The notes under the pieces are model-generated. The model was not told the origin of the DNA. It searched no databases and saw nothing but the letters and a program-made list of their open reading frames with translations. This document shows, piece by piece, positions 1 to 9,934 of a stretch of 64,000 nucleotides of DNA. The stretch lies in the NCBI GenBank assembly GCA_028583685.1, contig JAMXIF010001183.1, positions 16,121,231-16,185,230 on the forward strand, written 5' to 3'. The stretch comes from Petaurus breviceps papuanus (Eukaryota > Chordata > Mammalia > Diprotodontia > Petauridae). A program made the translations under genes and the position numbers. The stretch's first letter is position 1. The number at the start of each line of letters is the position of its first letter.

Positions 1-47
<47 letters not shown>
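1..47. repeat. (CA)n microsatellite, cut by window start
   Basis: An uninterrupted AC dinucleotide run opens the window, so its true length is unknown. It ends at the first non-repeat bases, 'aacatt'. Confidence 0.97.
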
Positions 48-48
<1 letters not shown>

Positions 49-415
49 CATTAGCTTCTTCCTGTTTCAGCCCTTTTCTGTTATGTCAGCAACAGGGGTT
101 CATACCTTCTGTTTCTTTAACAGAGACTTGATTTGAAGCTAGGTGCTAAGTATCTCTCAGTTTAGCAATACAAAAGGACCTTCAGATTTCATTACTATTA
201 CACCAGACTAGGTAATTTGAGATTGGTGAATACAGACAACATGACTCTTGCCCTGATGGAAGCTTAGATTATGAACCTTTCTGAAACTCTTGATACAGTG
301 ATCAAATCTAACAATGAATACAAGCTTCTTTTTTTAATATTTATGGGATCATAGGACCATGGATTGAGACTGGACTTCTATATCCTTGAGATCCTTGATG
401 ACCTCAGGCGCTATC
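48..415. other. Unrecognised non-coding sequence
   Basis: I see no ORF of note, repeat signature or RNA gene here. The sequence is moderately AT-rich. Confidence 0.5.
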
Positions 416-417
416 TA

Positions 418-512
418 ATCCAGGAGCTCTTAATCTTTTTTTGTATGTCATGAGCCCCTTTGGCAGTCTGATGAAGCCTATGGTCCCCTTTGAGCTATGT
501 GAAAATTTCTTG
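418..512 (+). repeat. Unnamed old mammalian interspersed repeat, copy 1
   Basis: This carries the phrase 'gcagtctgatgaagcctatg' followed by 'gtcccctt'. The same phrase occurs inverted at about 4850-5012 beside the inverted form of 'catgaactcccctg'. I recognise it as a dispersed mammalian repeat but cannot name the family. Confidence 0.5.
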
Positions 513-584
513 GGGTTTTAGACAAAGAATACACCACAAAGCTTGGCTATGATCCTACATCACAAAGTCAGTGCCTCCTATATC

Positions 585-1181
585 CTTAATAATAATAACA
601 GCTAGAATTTATTATATAGCTCCTTAAGGTTTGCAAAATGCCTTATGAAGATATGTATTCTTAATCATAATAGACATTCTCACATATGTGAATATCTAAT
701 ATTAAATCTAAAACACATACATACAATATTCTCATTTAAACCTCTCAAATAGTAGCTGTAATTATATCCCCAGTTTACAACTGAGGTTGAGAGGGGCAGC
801 TAAGTAGTACAGTGGATAGAGCACTAGATGTAGAATTAAAATAAAAAACACTCTGAATTCATATTATGTCCTCAGATGCTATCTATGTGACTCTAAGCAA
901 GTCATTTTATCCTTGCCTCAGTTTCCCCATCTGTTAAATGGGGATAATAATAGCACTTACCTCACTTGGTTGTTGTCAGAATAGAATGAGATAATATTTG
1001 TAAACTGCTTTACAAACCTTAAAGTACTATGTAAAACAATATCTACTGATGGCGATGATAGAGATATAAACAGTTTTCCCATAGTTATACAGTTTATAAG
1101 TGTCTGAAACAGGATTTGAACTCAGGTCTTTCTAATTCCAATTCAAACACTCTATGCATGGTGTCCTTAGCTGCCTCCCTT
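585..1181 (-). repeat. THER1/MIR-type CORE-SINE, split by another SINE
   Basis: Antisense SINE with its L2-like tail at about 585-700 ('taataataacagctagaatt'), the gagg-aaactgagg-type core near 770-792, and its tRNA-like head at 1060-1181 (ends 'cttagctgcctccc'). A second SINE of the same broad family lies inside it at 793-1059 in the opposite orientation. Divergence from the marsupial consensus as I know it suggests an old copy. Confidence 0.7.
793..1059 (+). repeat. THER1/MIR-type CORE-SINE nested in an older copy
   Basis: It starts 'ggggcagctaagtagtacag', runs through a 'caagtcattttatccttgcc' core and a 'gagataatatttgtaaa' L2-like tail, and ends in a GATG-rich stretch. The flanking SINE resumes immediately after it. 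Confidence 0.75.
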
Positions 1182-1429
1182 AATCATGAATGATCTTATG
1201 ATCCCTTTTCTATTCTCTTGGTTGTGCTTAGATGAGGTCAAGAGACCCTGATAGTATCAAGGCTAAAACACAGTGTCCATGAATTTATGGCTTTAGGTAG
1301 AAACATGAAATTTTTCTACTATGTTAAAAAAAGTATGTAGGGCTATAGTAGTCAAATAATGCACACAACATTGAATCCAATTATCTGAGATAATTTTTTT
1401 CAATTTATCTTGATCATAGACTCAGAATA

Positions 1430-1710
1430 GATGAAAGAGATTTTAGAAATCAAATCTAACCACTTCATTTCATGATGAGAAAACTCAGAATCAGAGTAGT
1501 AGAATGAAATCATCTGAGATAATATAGTATATTGCATATACTGCCATGTACAGTGTTTTTAAACCTTCAAGCACTATATAAATGCCAGCAGCAATGATGA
1601 CGATGACGATGATGATGGTATTATTTTGCCCAAGGTCACATGGGTGGCAAAGTGATAGAATCAAAACTTGCATCTAGGTCTTTTGACTCCAAGTCTAATG
1701 CTTTTATACA
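1430..1710 (-). repeat. MIR-type SINE split by a THER1 tail
   Basis: Antisense MIR core at 1465-1498 ('gatgagaaaactcagaatc') and head at 1629-1710 ('tgcccaaggtcacatgggtg'). Between them, 1499-1628 is a sense-strand THER1-type tail ending in a (GAT)n-like run at about 1595-1620. Confidence 0.6.
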
Positions 1711-1724
1711 TGCTTCTTCTTCTT
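1706..1724. repeat. Left target-site duplication of a SINE
   Basis: The 19-bp sequence 'atacatgcttcttcttctt' is repeated exactly at 2425-2443 and brackets the WSINE-type SINE together with the LTR inside it. Confidence 0.85.
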
Positions 1725-2424
1725 CTTTTTTTTGGAGGGGGGAAGGCAGGGCAATTGGGGTTAAGTGACTTCCTGTAATGGGAATGCAAATTTGGAAGAT
1801 CTTCCCTGACCCTAGGCTAAAGTGCACCTGAAGCCTGGAGTGGGAGGCTTGTTTTTCAGTAGATACTTCTTGATTGGCCCGTGAGTCAATAAGGTTGTTA
1901 CATTCTCTGAGCCAGGAGAAGGCTATATAAGCCCTGATGTGTGGCTTTGTTTTGGGACTCACTTTGAGAAGTGTTCTGTGATTTGATCTGAATTCTGGGA
2001 AGCCGTTGTTGAGAGTCCCCCGGCTTTGAAAAAACCCAGATGTTGAAACCCAGATGTTGACTTGGTATGGATGTAATGGTTGGACAGTTTGAAATCTGTC
2101 TACTTGATCTGTCTCTGTCTTGATAATTCTGCCTGTATACTTTGAAGTTCGGGGTGCTGACCTTTTCCCCTGAACAAGGTAAATGATATATGTCTGACTG
2201 ATTAAAGTAAGCTTGTTAACCCATTTTGAGTTGCTTTCCTTTAACAAAGCAGATCCAAGAACCTGTATGGGCAGCAAACCCTGAGGACGCGCTTGGGGTG
2301 CTTGCTGCTACACTTCCCCAATGTCACACGGCTAGTAAGTGTTAAGTGTCTACAGTTGGATTTGAACTCAGGTCCTCCTGACTCCAGGGTCAGTGCTCTA
2401 CTCACTGCACCACGTAACCACCCC
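1725..2424 (-). repeat. WSINE/WALLSI-type SINE interrupted by a solo LTR
   Basis: Antisense short tRNA-type SINE. Its poly(T)-side tail is at 1725-1735, the 'ggggttaagtgact' core is at 1757-1770, and the head is at 2318-2424 ('gtcacacggctagtaagtg' to 'cactgcaccacgtaaccacc'). Exact 19-bp target duplications flank it. The 539-bp LTR at 1774-2312 arrived after the SINE. Confidence 0.85.
1774..2312 (+). mobile_element. Solo LTR of an endogenous retrovirus (fossil)
   Basis: The 539-bp block begins TGTAATGG and ends GCTACA, giving the TG...CA ends of an LTR. The 5-bp duplication 'cttcc' lies at 1769-1773 and 2313-2317. Inside are a TATA-like 'ctatataagcc' at about 1931-1941 and, further on, 'attaaagtaagc', a possible polyadenylation region. 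No internal retroviral sequence flanks it, so it is a solo LTR left by recombination. The family was not identified. It is younger than the SINE it interrupts. Confidence 0.8.
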
Positions 2425-2443
2425 ATACATGCTTCTTCTTCTT
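2425..2443. repeat. Right target-site duplication of the SINE
   Basis: Exact partner of the 19-bp repeat at 1706-1724. Confidence 0.85.
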
Positions 2444-2692
2444 GTTGTTCAGGCATATCTGACTCTATGTGACCCCATATACTTTTGTCCATGGGGGTTT
2501 TCTTGGCAAAGGTACTAAAGTGATTTGCCATTTCCTCCTCCAGTGTGTCTCCATTTTACAGATGAGGAACTGAGGCAAATCGTGACTAAGTGACTTGCCA
2601 GGGTCACATAGCTAGTAAGTATCTGAGGCCAGATTTGAACTCATCTTCCTAGCTCTAAGCCTGGTGTTTTATCTACTCTACCACCTAGCTGC
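2444..2692 (-). repeat. MAR1-type CORE-SINE with RTE/BovB-like tail
   Basis: Antisense copy. It starts at its 3' tail ('gttgttcaggcat', 'ctctatgtgacccc', 'ggggttttcttggcaaag'), passes the 'acagatgaggaactgaggca' core and ends at the head 'ctaccacctagctgc'. The tail matches the BovB-like RTE element at 18050-18515, as expected if RTE machinery moved it. Confidence 0.85.
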
Positions 2693-2751
2693 ATGGCTTA
2701 AGCCTGCTACCTGTTTGTTAATCAATCACAGAAAGGAAATTTGGATGCAAT

Positions 2752-2794
2752 ATATAGTGTGTGTGTATACATATATATGTGTATATATATGTAT

Positions 2795-2836
<42 letters not shown>
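2752..2836. repeat. Compound TG/TA/CA microsatellite
   Basis: A (GT)n-(TA)n-(CA)n-(TA)n compound simple repeat. Confidence 0.95.
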
Positions 2837-2839
2837 GGT

Positions 2840-3165
2840 TATGGTTGAAAACATATACTGTACATACTAAGTAAGCTTAAAGGGGTAGCATTATAAATCC
2901 TGTTTGAGTGACTGGCCAAATGGTGGTGGTTGTATATTTAATGCTTTGATATTTACTCTTCTGAATGAAGTGAAAGGATTAAAAGAAATTACAAAGAACC
3001 AAAATATTATATAATTTGTAATATTCTGCCTTATCTATTTAGTTCCCATTTTTCTCAAAGATCAGCCTTTGATTTGATATTCATAGATATTCTCTAGAAT
3101 CTGATCCCACATTAATCTTTTTACCTCATTGACCATTCAACAACACACATATCCTAGGATTCAAC
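2840..3165. other. Unrecognised non-coding sequence
   Basis: AT-rich. I found no coding or repeat signature. Confidence 0.45.
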
Positions 3166-3169
3166 CATT

Positions 3170-3435
3170 TCTTTTCTTTCTTTTTAAAAATTCTGAACTT
3201 GGGACATTTAGGTGGTATAGTGGATACAGCTGACCCTAGAATCAGTAGGACCTGAATTCAAATTGGACTTCAGACACTTAATTGCTGTGTGACCCTGGTC
3301 AAGTCGCTTAACTCCTATCGACTCCCCCCGAACTCCTGCAAAAAAAACCCACTTCTGAACCTAACAAGCACTAAGCAGAATGAGCATCTCCATAAACAAA
3401 ATAGAAAAAGGAGGATTGTATATAAAATGAAATTA
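3170..3435 (+). repeat. Unnamed dispersed repeat, split by a SINE
   Basis: The left part (3180-3200, 'ttttaaaaattctgaac') and right part (3353-3435, '...aagcactaagcagaatgagcatctcc...') align with 50810-50905. There the same sequence is continuous ('aaattctgaacaaata', 'gataagcatttcc', 'aacagaaaaagtattg'). The family is not named. Confidence 0.5.
3201..3352 (+). repeat. WSINE/WALLSI-type SINE
   Basis: It begins 'gggacatttaggtggtatag', has the B-box-like 'gaattcaaattgg', and ends with C-rich and short A-rich tracts. The flanks 'ttctgaactt' (3191-3200) and 'ttctgaacct' (3353-3362) look like target duplications. Confidence 0.75.
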
Positions 3436-3479
3436 TGTAAAGATCATTTTTACCATAAATTCAATGTGTAACTTTTAAA

Positions 3480-3800
3480 GGTATCCTGATTATTTGTGTT
3501 ATTCTGACTTTCCTGTTTTCTTCTTTAGTCATTCCTCTTCAATCACAGCTCCTTAAGGTATCAATAAAAGAGTCAAGGAAACTGCATGTGTATATGTGTG
3601 TGTCCCCTTTCCCCCCCTTAAATATGTAGGTATTTCTAAGATAATAATGGAAAAAATGTATCTTATCAGTTGGAAATATTAAGTTCCATTTTCCTTTTTG
3701 TAGAGAATTGAACAATATATTCTTAGAATTGAAAAATTTAAAAATTGGCTTAGCATATTAAAAAATTTCATGAATTCAAATCTTTCACTGTATTGTTATC
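3480..3800. other. Unrecognised non-coding sequence
   Basis: No supported feature apart from short TG and C runs near 3585-3620. Confidence 0.45.
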
Positions 3801-3807
3801 CATAGGA

Positions 3808-3898
3808 CCATTGTTATAAACCCAGTTTACAGATAGAGAAACTGATGTCCAAAGAATCGAAATGATTGCTTACAGGATCCACCCACACAGCTGTAAAG
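3808..3898 (-). repeat. MIR-type SINE core fragment
   Basis: Antisense core resembling 'cccagtttacagatagagaa' followed by a diverged head. Confidence 0.45.
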
Positions 3899-4147
3899 TT
3901 TGGTCCATGAACTTACCCTTCTTCCAATGGATTAGGCTCCTTTCTCTAAGACATTGTGTAAGCATCTTGTTTTGTGATCAGGTTTTGCTGTTCATAAGCT
4001 TCTCAGAACCATCAACCCTTATGTTACTCAATCAAAATTTCTATTACGAAACAGTATTTGAAACTAACAATTATACTAAGTCAGAGAGGGAGACATGTAT
4101 GTGACTATGTGCATGGCACTTATTAAACACCCAACATGTACAAATTA

Positions 4148-4407
4148 GGGGCAGCTAGGTGACACAGTGGATAGAATGACAGGCCTGGAGTCAGAAAGAC
4201 TCATCTTTCTGAGTCCAAATCCAACTTCAGACACTACCTGTGTAACCTTGGGCAAGTCACTTAACCCTGTTTGCCTTAGTTTCCTCTTCTGTAAAAATGA
4301 TCTGGAGAAGGAAATGAGAAACCACTTCAGTATCTTTGTCAAGAAAACACCAAATGAGGTCAGGAAGAGTCAGATAGGACTGAAAAATGACTTAATGACA
4401 ACAAATA
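4148..4407 (+). repeat. MAR1-type CORE-SINE
   Basis: Complete-looking copy, from the head 'ggggcagctaggtgacacag' through the core 'cttgggcaagtcacttaacc' to the tail 'ctggagaaggaaatgagaaa', 'caagaaaacaccaaatgagg', 'gactgaaaaatgac'. The tail matches the RTE/BovB 3' end. Confidence 0.85.
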
Positions 4408-4409
4408 TA

Positions 4410-5450
4410 TAAAATACTGTGCTGCGTGGCAATTCCTACTTTTGAGGAGCTACACTTTACTAGAGAAGAAATGATGTGTAGGCATATAAGGGTGCTAAAA
4501 ATAGAGTGTGATGGTGGAAAGAGGAGAATTAGAATTAGAAAAATTGCTCTAACAAAATTTGTGCAAAAAAGGATGTCCTTTCAGTTTAAGTGACAAGGGA
4601 AAGCTTCCTGGAAGAAATGACACTTGAACTAAGTACTGAAGAAAGATTAGGATTCTGAAGATCAGAGATGAGCAGGGAATGGGGCATGGCATGTCCAGAG
4701 ATAGGAAATATCATATGGAGTTCAGGGAACAGCTAGTGGGCCAGTTTCTTTGGAAGGGGAGTAATTATAAAAATGAGACTATAAAAGTAGGTTGGAACCA
4801 GTAAGGAAAGGACTTAAATTCTGGATTAAGAAGTTTGCATTATTGCCTAGAACAGGGGAGTTCATGAGGTTTTTAAAAATTGATTTTGATGACTGTATTT
4901 GAAAATAATTGGTTACTTTTCTAATCCTATGTATTTTATTTTATGCATTCAGAATCATGATTATGAGAAGGGGACCACAGGCTTCATCAGCTTGCCAAGG
5001 TCAACAAGCCAAGTGAACAGGACGTGTCAGGCACTGTTTTAAGTGATTGGGATACAAGGAAAAGTAAAAATTGTCACTGTCACCAAGGATATCATATTCT
5101 AATGGAGGAAACAACATGCAAAGGATTCCACCATGCCAAAAAAAATGTTTAAGAACTAGCCTAGAGGCACTAGGGAGTCATGGAAAGTTTCTGAGCAGGG
5201 AGCAGGCATAGTCAAATCTGTTCCTTAGGAAGGTCATTTGAGCAGCTGTGTGGAAGATGGATTGGAGAAGGCAGGATTGGAGAAAGAAAAACTAGAAGAT
5301 TATTAGAATTATCCAGATAAGAAGTGATGAGTGCCTGTACTATGGTAGTAGTAGTAGTATATGTGGAGAGGAGATATGAGTTAATACTGTGAGGACAGAG
5401 GACTTGGCAACTGATTGAGGACAAAGGAAAAGGGATGAATAAGAGCTCAA
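4410..5450 (-). repeat. L2-like LINE 3' region, antisense, interrupted
   Basis: Phrases typical of antisense mammalian L2-like sequence occur in order: 'cttcctggaagaaatgacac', 'gggaatggggcatggcatg', 'caggcactgttttaagtg', 'ggatacaagg' and 'gtcatttgagcagctgtg'. An unrelated repeat interrupts it at about 4850-5012. Boundaries are approximate, and two L2-like copies may abut. Confidence 0.5.
4850..5012 (-). repeat. Unnamed old mammalian interspersed repeat, copy 2
   Basis: Inverted relative to the copy at 418-512 ('ccacaggcttcatcagc') and longer, including 'cctatgtattttattttatg' and 'caggggagttcatgagg'. I recognise it as a widespread mammalian repeat of unknown name. Confidence 0.5.
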
Positions 5451-5459
5451 GGGGAAAAG

Positions 5460-6685
5460 ATTCACTTTACACATGAAGTAGCAGACTGAAATTTGGTTAT
5501 CTCTACTAGCCTATTTGGTTTGCTGTGTTGTAGGCCTGGTAGAACACCCTGTCATCTAGCATTTGGATTTCAAAAGCAGTCCTTCCTCTCCCCTCCATCT
5601 CAAACAGGAAGCCATGCACTAATATCTCGTGACATGTAATATGCCATGTACTGTTTAAAGAAACAGTAATCACAGGGTGTTGAGAATATTAAGAGAAAGT
5701 GAAAAAAGTCAAGGGATAATAACTGGAAAAGCAATCATTTAACTGGGCTCAGAAAGAGAGCCGAGACAAGAATACTTCTAGATGCTTTCCTTTTTTCTCT
5801 AGATGTTTTTATGGGTTAATAAAGTAAATACCTCCCTTCTAAAAGGATGTATTTAGGAAGCTAAACTGTTCGCCTTTTTTATGAATGATCTATTTTACAG
5901 AGCTTAAAAATATGTCAAGCTTAACTGCAGTAAATCCTTCTCTTGCTGTAATAGAGTAATGTAAGCAACTTGGGTTGCCGTTTAAACAATTCCCAGTGTG
6001 TGGCATAGCCAGTGCAGTTTGAAATGCCTCTGTCTTTCTAAACAGAAACAGATGTTAGAACAGCAGAGCTGTGCAGAAGTCATTCTTCAAACAGTAGATT
6101 AAAACATCTGTCAGGAGTGTTGGAAAGGGCCAGACTAGAAGCAGTAACATCAGCTGGACCTGCCAATCATGATCCCTTACATAGGGAGGGGGATGGGGAA
6201 TGCTGGCATTGGGGGAGGAGGAAGAACATTCAGGGAAGAAGAGTCCCAATACCCTTGTGCTTTTTAAAGGTTATTTTTAAAGGTTGTTTTTGAAATGTCC
6301 TTTGCCAGAATATTTTGCTTCAGACCATAGAACTATCCCTTTGGCTTATCCAATAATAGAAGTCCCTTAGACTGAATTTCTTAGGTCTTCCATGAACGTG
6401 CTACTCTTATATTCTCAGTGACATTGAAGCTAATACCTCGAAGGAGACTGTGAATGCCTGAAGAATAAAGCAGACAATTTGGGGATTTCTGGTGTAATGA
6501 TCTTCAGGGTGCCCTTCCTATTCCTGAGAAACTTCTGCTCATTGGTTTAATCAGTCTGGGGAGACTGACTGGTTTCGTTAAGCCTGCCTTGACTCAGAAA
6601 CTGTTCTCACCTTCATTTTTCACATAACTTGCTAATATCTTGAAGCTGCTAGGAAGGGAGCATGTCACAATTTCAACATCTAACA
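5460..6685. other. Long unrecognised non-coding stretch
   Basis: I see no ORF with coding character and no repeat family. The part around 5860-6060 has a balanced, non-repetitive composition and could be conserved non-coding DNA, but conservation cannot be judged from one sequence. Confidence 0.4.
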
Positions 6686-6699
6686 TAGCTTTTATGAGT

Positions 6700-6795
6700 A
6701 GGAGAGGTGAGGGAGCATAGAGGCCATTAAGTCCAAGCTCTTATTTTAGAAACGAGGAACCTGATCCCCAGAGAAGCAAAGTAAATCCCAATTTC
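6700..6795 (-). repeat. MIR-like fragment
   Basis: A diverged antisense-type core ('ccattaagtccaagctc', 'gaggaacctgatccccagag') of the kind seen in old mammalian SINEs. Confidence 0.4.
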
Positions 6796-6799
6796 AGAT

Positions 6800-7485
6800 T
6801 CCTGTGTCATAGAATAAGAAAACAAACTATCACTGTAGCTGCCAATTAAAAGAAAAAAACTGCTATCTCTAATATGTCACAAGATGGTACAATATTTTTT
6901 CCTCTCCCCATTTTGGTTTTCAGAGCTTTCAACTTTCATTTGCAATGTATGTCTAGCCAAGACCAGGTTCTCTTAAGCAAAAGTCCCTTCTGTAGGACAT
7001 GGCAATCCCCTCCATAAGATTTCTGGCTCTTTCATCAAATTCTCTTGGGGGAAATGTGGGCCTGGCAAGGAGACCTGCTGCACCTAATTGATGCCTTTAG
7101 AAAAGAGTGGTATTCCAAGGCCATGTGGGGCACACTGGTGCACCATCAATTTTGCTAGATATAGCCTGAAATTTTGAATGCTGTTATTGTAGACAAAAGA
7201 AAACTTATAAATAATTTTATTTGATGGTCACCTTATTTACCCCACATATGCATTATGGTGAACGTAGCATTCATAAAATAAGTAAAAGTTGCCTATTACA
7301 TGTGGTTACTAAACTCATAATATCAAATCTTGAAATTGCAAAGAACTCAATGAAAACTGATGTTCTTATTAAACTACATACATGTGAGACTCTCAAGTCT
7401 CTCAGACTGTTGTCAAATGTTCAGTGTGCTAGTAATGCTCACGACAAAGAATAGTGTGTCCTTTGATAAACTTTAGGTCTCTTAA
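6800..7485. other. Unrecognised non-coding sequence
   Basis: Nothing supportable is seen. A 77-codon ORF at 7221-7454 has no recognisable family or coding bias. Confidence 0.45.
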
Positions 7486-7489
7486 TCAC

Positions 7490-7972
7490 CTTTAGGATTA
7501 AACATGAAATCCTCTGTTTGGTCCCCTCCTACCTTTTCAATCTTGTATCTTATTCTTCCGACCTTTTCTGTGTACACTATAATGCAGGGACACTGGCCTC
7601 TTTATCATTTCTTGAGCAAGTCACTCCATCTCTTGACTGGCATTTTCACTTCCTGTCTCCCAAGCCTACATTTCCACCTTCTTGTTCCTCTGGCTTCCTT
7701 TGAGTTTCAGCTAAAATTCCACCTTCTACAAGAAACCTTTCCTGATTCCGCTTTAATGGTAGTGCCTTCTCTCTATTGATTCCTCTGATTTATTATGTCT
7801 AAATCATGTTTGTACATAGATGTTTGCATGTCATCTCACCCATTAGACTGTGAGCTCCCTGAGATTGGAAAGTGTTTTACTCTCTTTCTTTGCCTTTCTT
7901 TGTATCTTCAATGATTACCATAGTGTTGGACACATAGTAAGTGCTCTTAAAATGTTTGTTGATGGACTGTTG
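7490..7972 (+). mobile_element. L2 LINE 3' end
   Basis: Sense L2 3' region with the typical order: 'tttcagctaaaattccacct', 'acaagaaacctttcctgatt', 'cattagactgtgagctccct', then 'cacatagtaagtgctctt' and 'aatgtttgttgatggactg' at the terminus. It is 5'-truncated, as most L2 relics are. A short A run follows at 7976-7988. Confidence 0.8.
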
Positions 7973-7989
7973 TGCAAAAAAAAAAAAAG

Positions 7990-8480
7990 AATGTTTGAGA
8001 ACCACTTTTGTTGAAGGCATCTTAAAATATTGACTCTAAATACCAGTGAGATAGGATGGCATGTTCTCTTAAGATCCCTTTCTAGAGTAGCAAAGGAATG
8101 GAGGTCTATTCCTGGATCCTTAGAAAAGGCCTGAGAATATCTTTAGAGTGTTATAGCTATGTTTCTAGCTGAAAGGAAGTTCATCATGACATATTCTTTT
8201 TAGTAGAATAGAAACTTATCCTTGGAGTATTATGGGGTACTGGGGAGTAATAGAGCAAACTAGTAGTCTTTGTTAGACTCTGTGGCCATGAAATATGGAT
8301 GGCTTAGAATCTTTTAAAGAATTCTAGTTTGTTTTTTTTCTTTTTAAAGAATTCTGTTTTTATGTGTCAACAAAGGAATTATCTCCTTTCTTGATGAGAT
8401 AAATCCCACTCATGAACTTTGCCTGTGTCCTTTCTTTCTCATCTCCTAGGCCCCCAAGTTTGGGAAAGGGCAGTATATTT
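7990..8480. other. Unrecognised non-coding sequence
   Basis: No feature supported. A small duplication of 'tttaaagaattctg' occurs near 8313-8357. Confidence 0.45.
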
Positions 8481-8484
8481 GTTC

Positions 8485-8880
8485 ATTCATTTTGTCATTA
8501 ATTAATTCATTATCTATTAAGTTCCTGCTGTGTGAAAAGCATTGTGCTTGTCATTTCAGGATTCAAAGGTAATTTTAGAACACTGGCCCTGTTCTCAAGG
8601 AGTTCACAGTCTATCAACAGTCTATCTACACCAATAGATGATACTATATGACAACCATAATTCCAATTTTAATAATTCAATTCAACAAGCATTTATTCAG
8701 CATCTTCTATGGATTAAATGAGATAACATGTAAAGTACTTTGTAAACCTTAAAGTGCTATATGTATGCATCATTTTTATTGTTAATCAGGAATAGTGCTG
8801 AGAACTGGGAATACATAAACAAACATTATGTCAGGGAGGTCCTATTATACATTGTATATTCTTACTACGTACTTTCCTCA
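8485..8880 (-). repeat. L2-like antisense fragments with a THER1 tail between
   Basis: 8485-8625 and about 8680-8707 read like antisense L2 3' ends ('attcaacaagcatttattca'). A sense THER1-type tail, 'taaatgagataacatgtaaa', sits at 8708-8785. Confidence 0.55.
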
Positions 8881-8958
8881 TTTCCTACCTGCTGTTCTCT
8901 TGGACTTCATCATTGTCCCCAATGTCCCCTCTTCTTCCTGCAAGATCACATCAGCTCT

Positions 8959-9142
8959 TGAGGTTTTGGGGCAGCTAGGTGGTGCAGTGAATAGAGAACT
9001 GGCCCTGGAGTCAGGAGGACCTGAGTTCAAATCTGGGCGCAGACACAACACAAAAAACTAGCTGTGTGACCTTGGGCAAATCACTTAACTCCAACTGCTC
9101 TGCCTTCCCCCCCCCCAAAAAAAAAGCAAAAAAAAAAAAAAG
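8959..9142 (+). repeat. WSINE/WALLSI-type SINE with 17-bp target duplication
   Basis: The SINE body begins 'ggggcagctaggtggtgcag' at 8968 and ends in C-rich then A-rich tracts. The exact 17-bp repeat 'aagatcacatcagctct' lies at 8942-8958 and 9143-9159. Nine extra bases ('tgaggtttt') precede the usual SINE start inside the duplication, possibly untemplated or 5'-transduced. Confidence 0.9.
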
Positions 9143-9343
9143 AAGATCACATCAGCTCTAAAATTCACATGTCTTCACTATTCCCTGCCACTGGGACCCC
9201 TTCCTCCCTCTGATTGTAGAAGGTAGAAGCTGGACATCAGGAGAGCTCCTTCCATTTAAGGAGTGTGTTCAAGGCAGCTACTTCAACATCCCCTACCTGG
9301 TTATAGGACCTCATTATTCTCTTAAGTCAGGTACCCTACTCCA

Positions 9344-9581
9344 ATCAGTTAAACTGACACCTGGGAAAGACAGCTTAAAACAGCCATGGTCTCCCACTGC
9401 ATCCGGGGCCATCTCTAGTTGTCCTGATCTGTATCTTGCCACTGGACCCAGATGGCTCCAGAGGAGAAAGTGAGACTAATGACTTTGCACAGTCTTTCCT
9501 CACTTAAATACAATTCACTTGCATATAATGGCATCACCTTCCTGATATCATGGTCCTTTTGGAGAATGAAGGACAAACAAT
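9344..9581 (+). repeat. 'R' retroelement copy 1 (tail ggacaaacaa)
   Basis: Unnamed non-LTR-like repeat also found at 26190-26422, 42780-42990 and 52256-52645. Shared phrases are 'ccactgcatccggggccatc', 'atctgtatcttgccactgg' and 'gaatgaaggacaaacaa'. Imperfect 20-bp target duplications at 9324-9343 and 9582-9601 show it retrotransposed. It is probably 5'-truncated relative to the longer copies. Confidence 0.7.
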
Positions 9582-9599
9582 AAGCCAGGTGCCCTCCTC

Positions 9600-9932
9600 C
9601 AGTTCCCCCTTTTCAACTTTTTATGTGTCATCTTCCTCAACTGGATTGCAAATGCCTTGAGGGCAGGGACGATCTTCTGCCTTTCTCCATATGCTACAGA
9701 ACAGTGCTGGGCTTTAGTCATTCTTCAGTTATTTCAGTCATGTATGACTCTTCATGACCCTCTTTGGAGTTTTCTTGGCAAAGTTACTGAAGGGTTTGCC
9801 ATTTTCTTCTCCATCTCATTGTACAGATGAGGAAACTGAGGAAAATATGGTTAAGTGACTTGCCCAGGGCCACACAGGTAGTGTCTCATACTTACTAGGC
9901 ACTTAATAAATGTTCATCAACTCATTGACTAC
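9600..9932 (+). mobile_element. L2 LINE 3' terminus, split by a MAR1 SINE
   Basis: 'gccttgagggcagggacgat' and 'cagaacagtgctgggc' end at about 9712. The terminus resumes at 9888 with 'cttactaggcacttaataaa'. An antisense SINE fills the gap. Confidence 0.7.
9716..9887 (-). repeat. MAR1-type SINE, head missing
   Basis: Antisense tail 'gtcatgtatgactcttcatg' and 'gttttcttggcaaag', then the core 'acagatgaggaaactgagga'. It stops after 'cacacaggtagtgt', before the usual head. Confidence 0.8.
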
Positions 9933-9934
9933 AT

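Noticed and set aside
2664-2870. ORF with a His/Thr and Ile/Tyr-rich stretch
   Set aside because: It is the translation of the compound CA/TA microsatellite.
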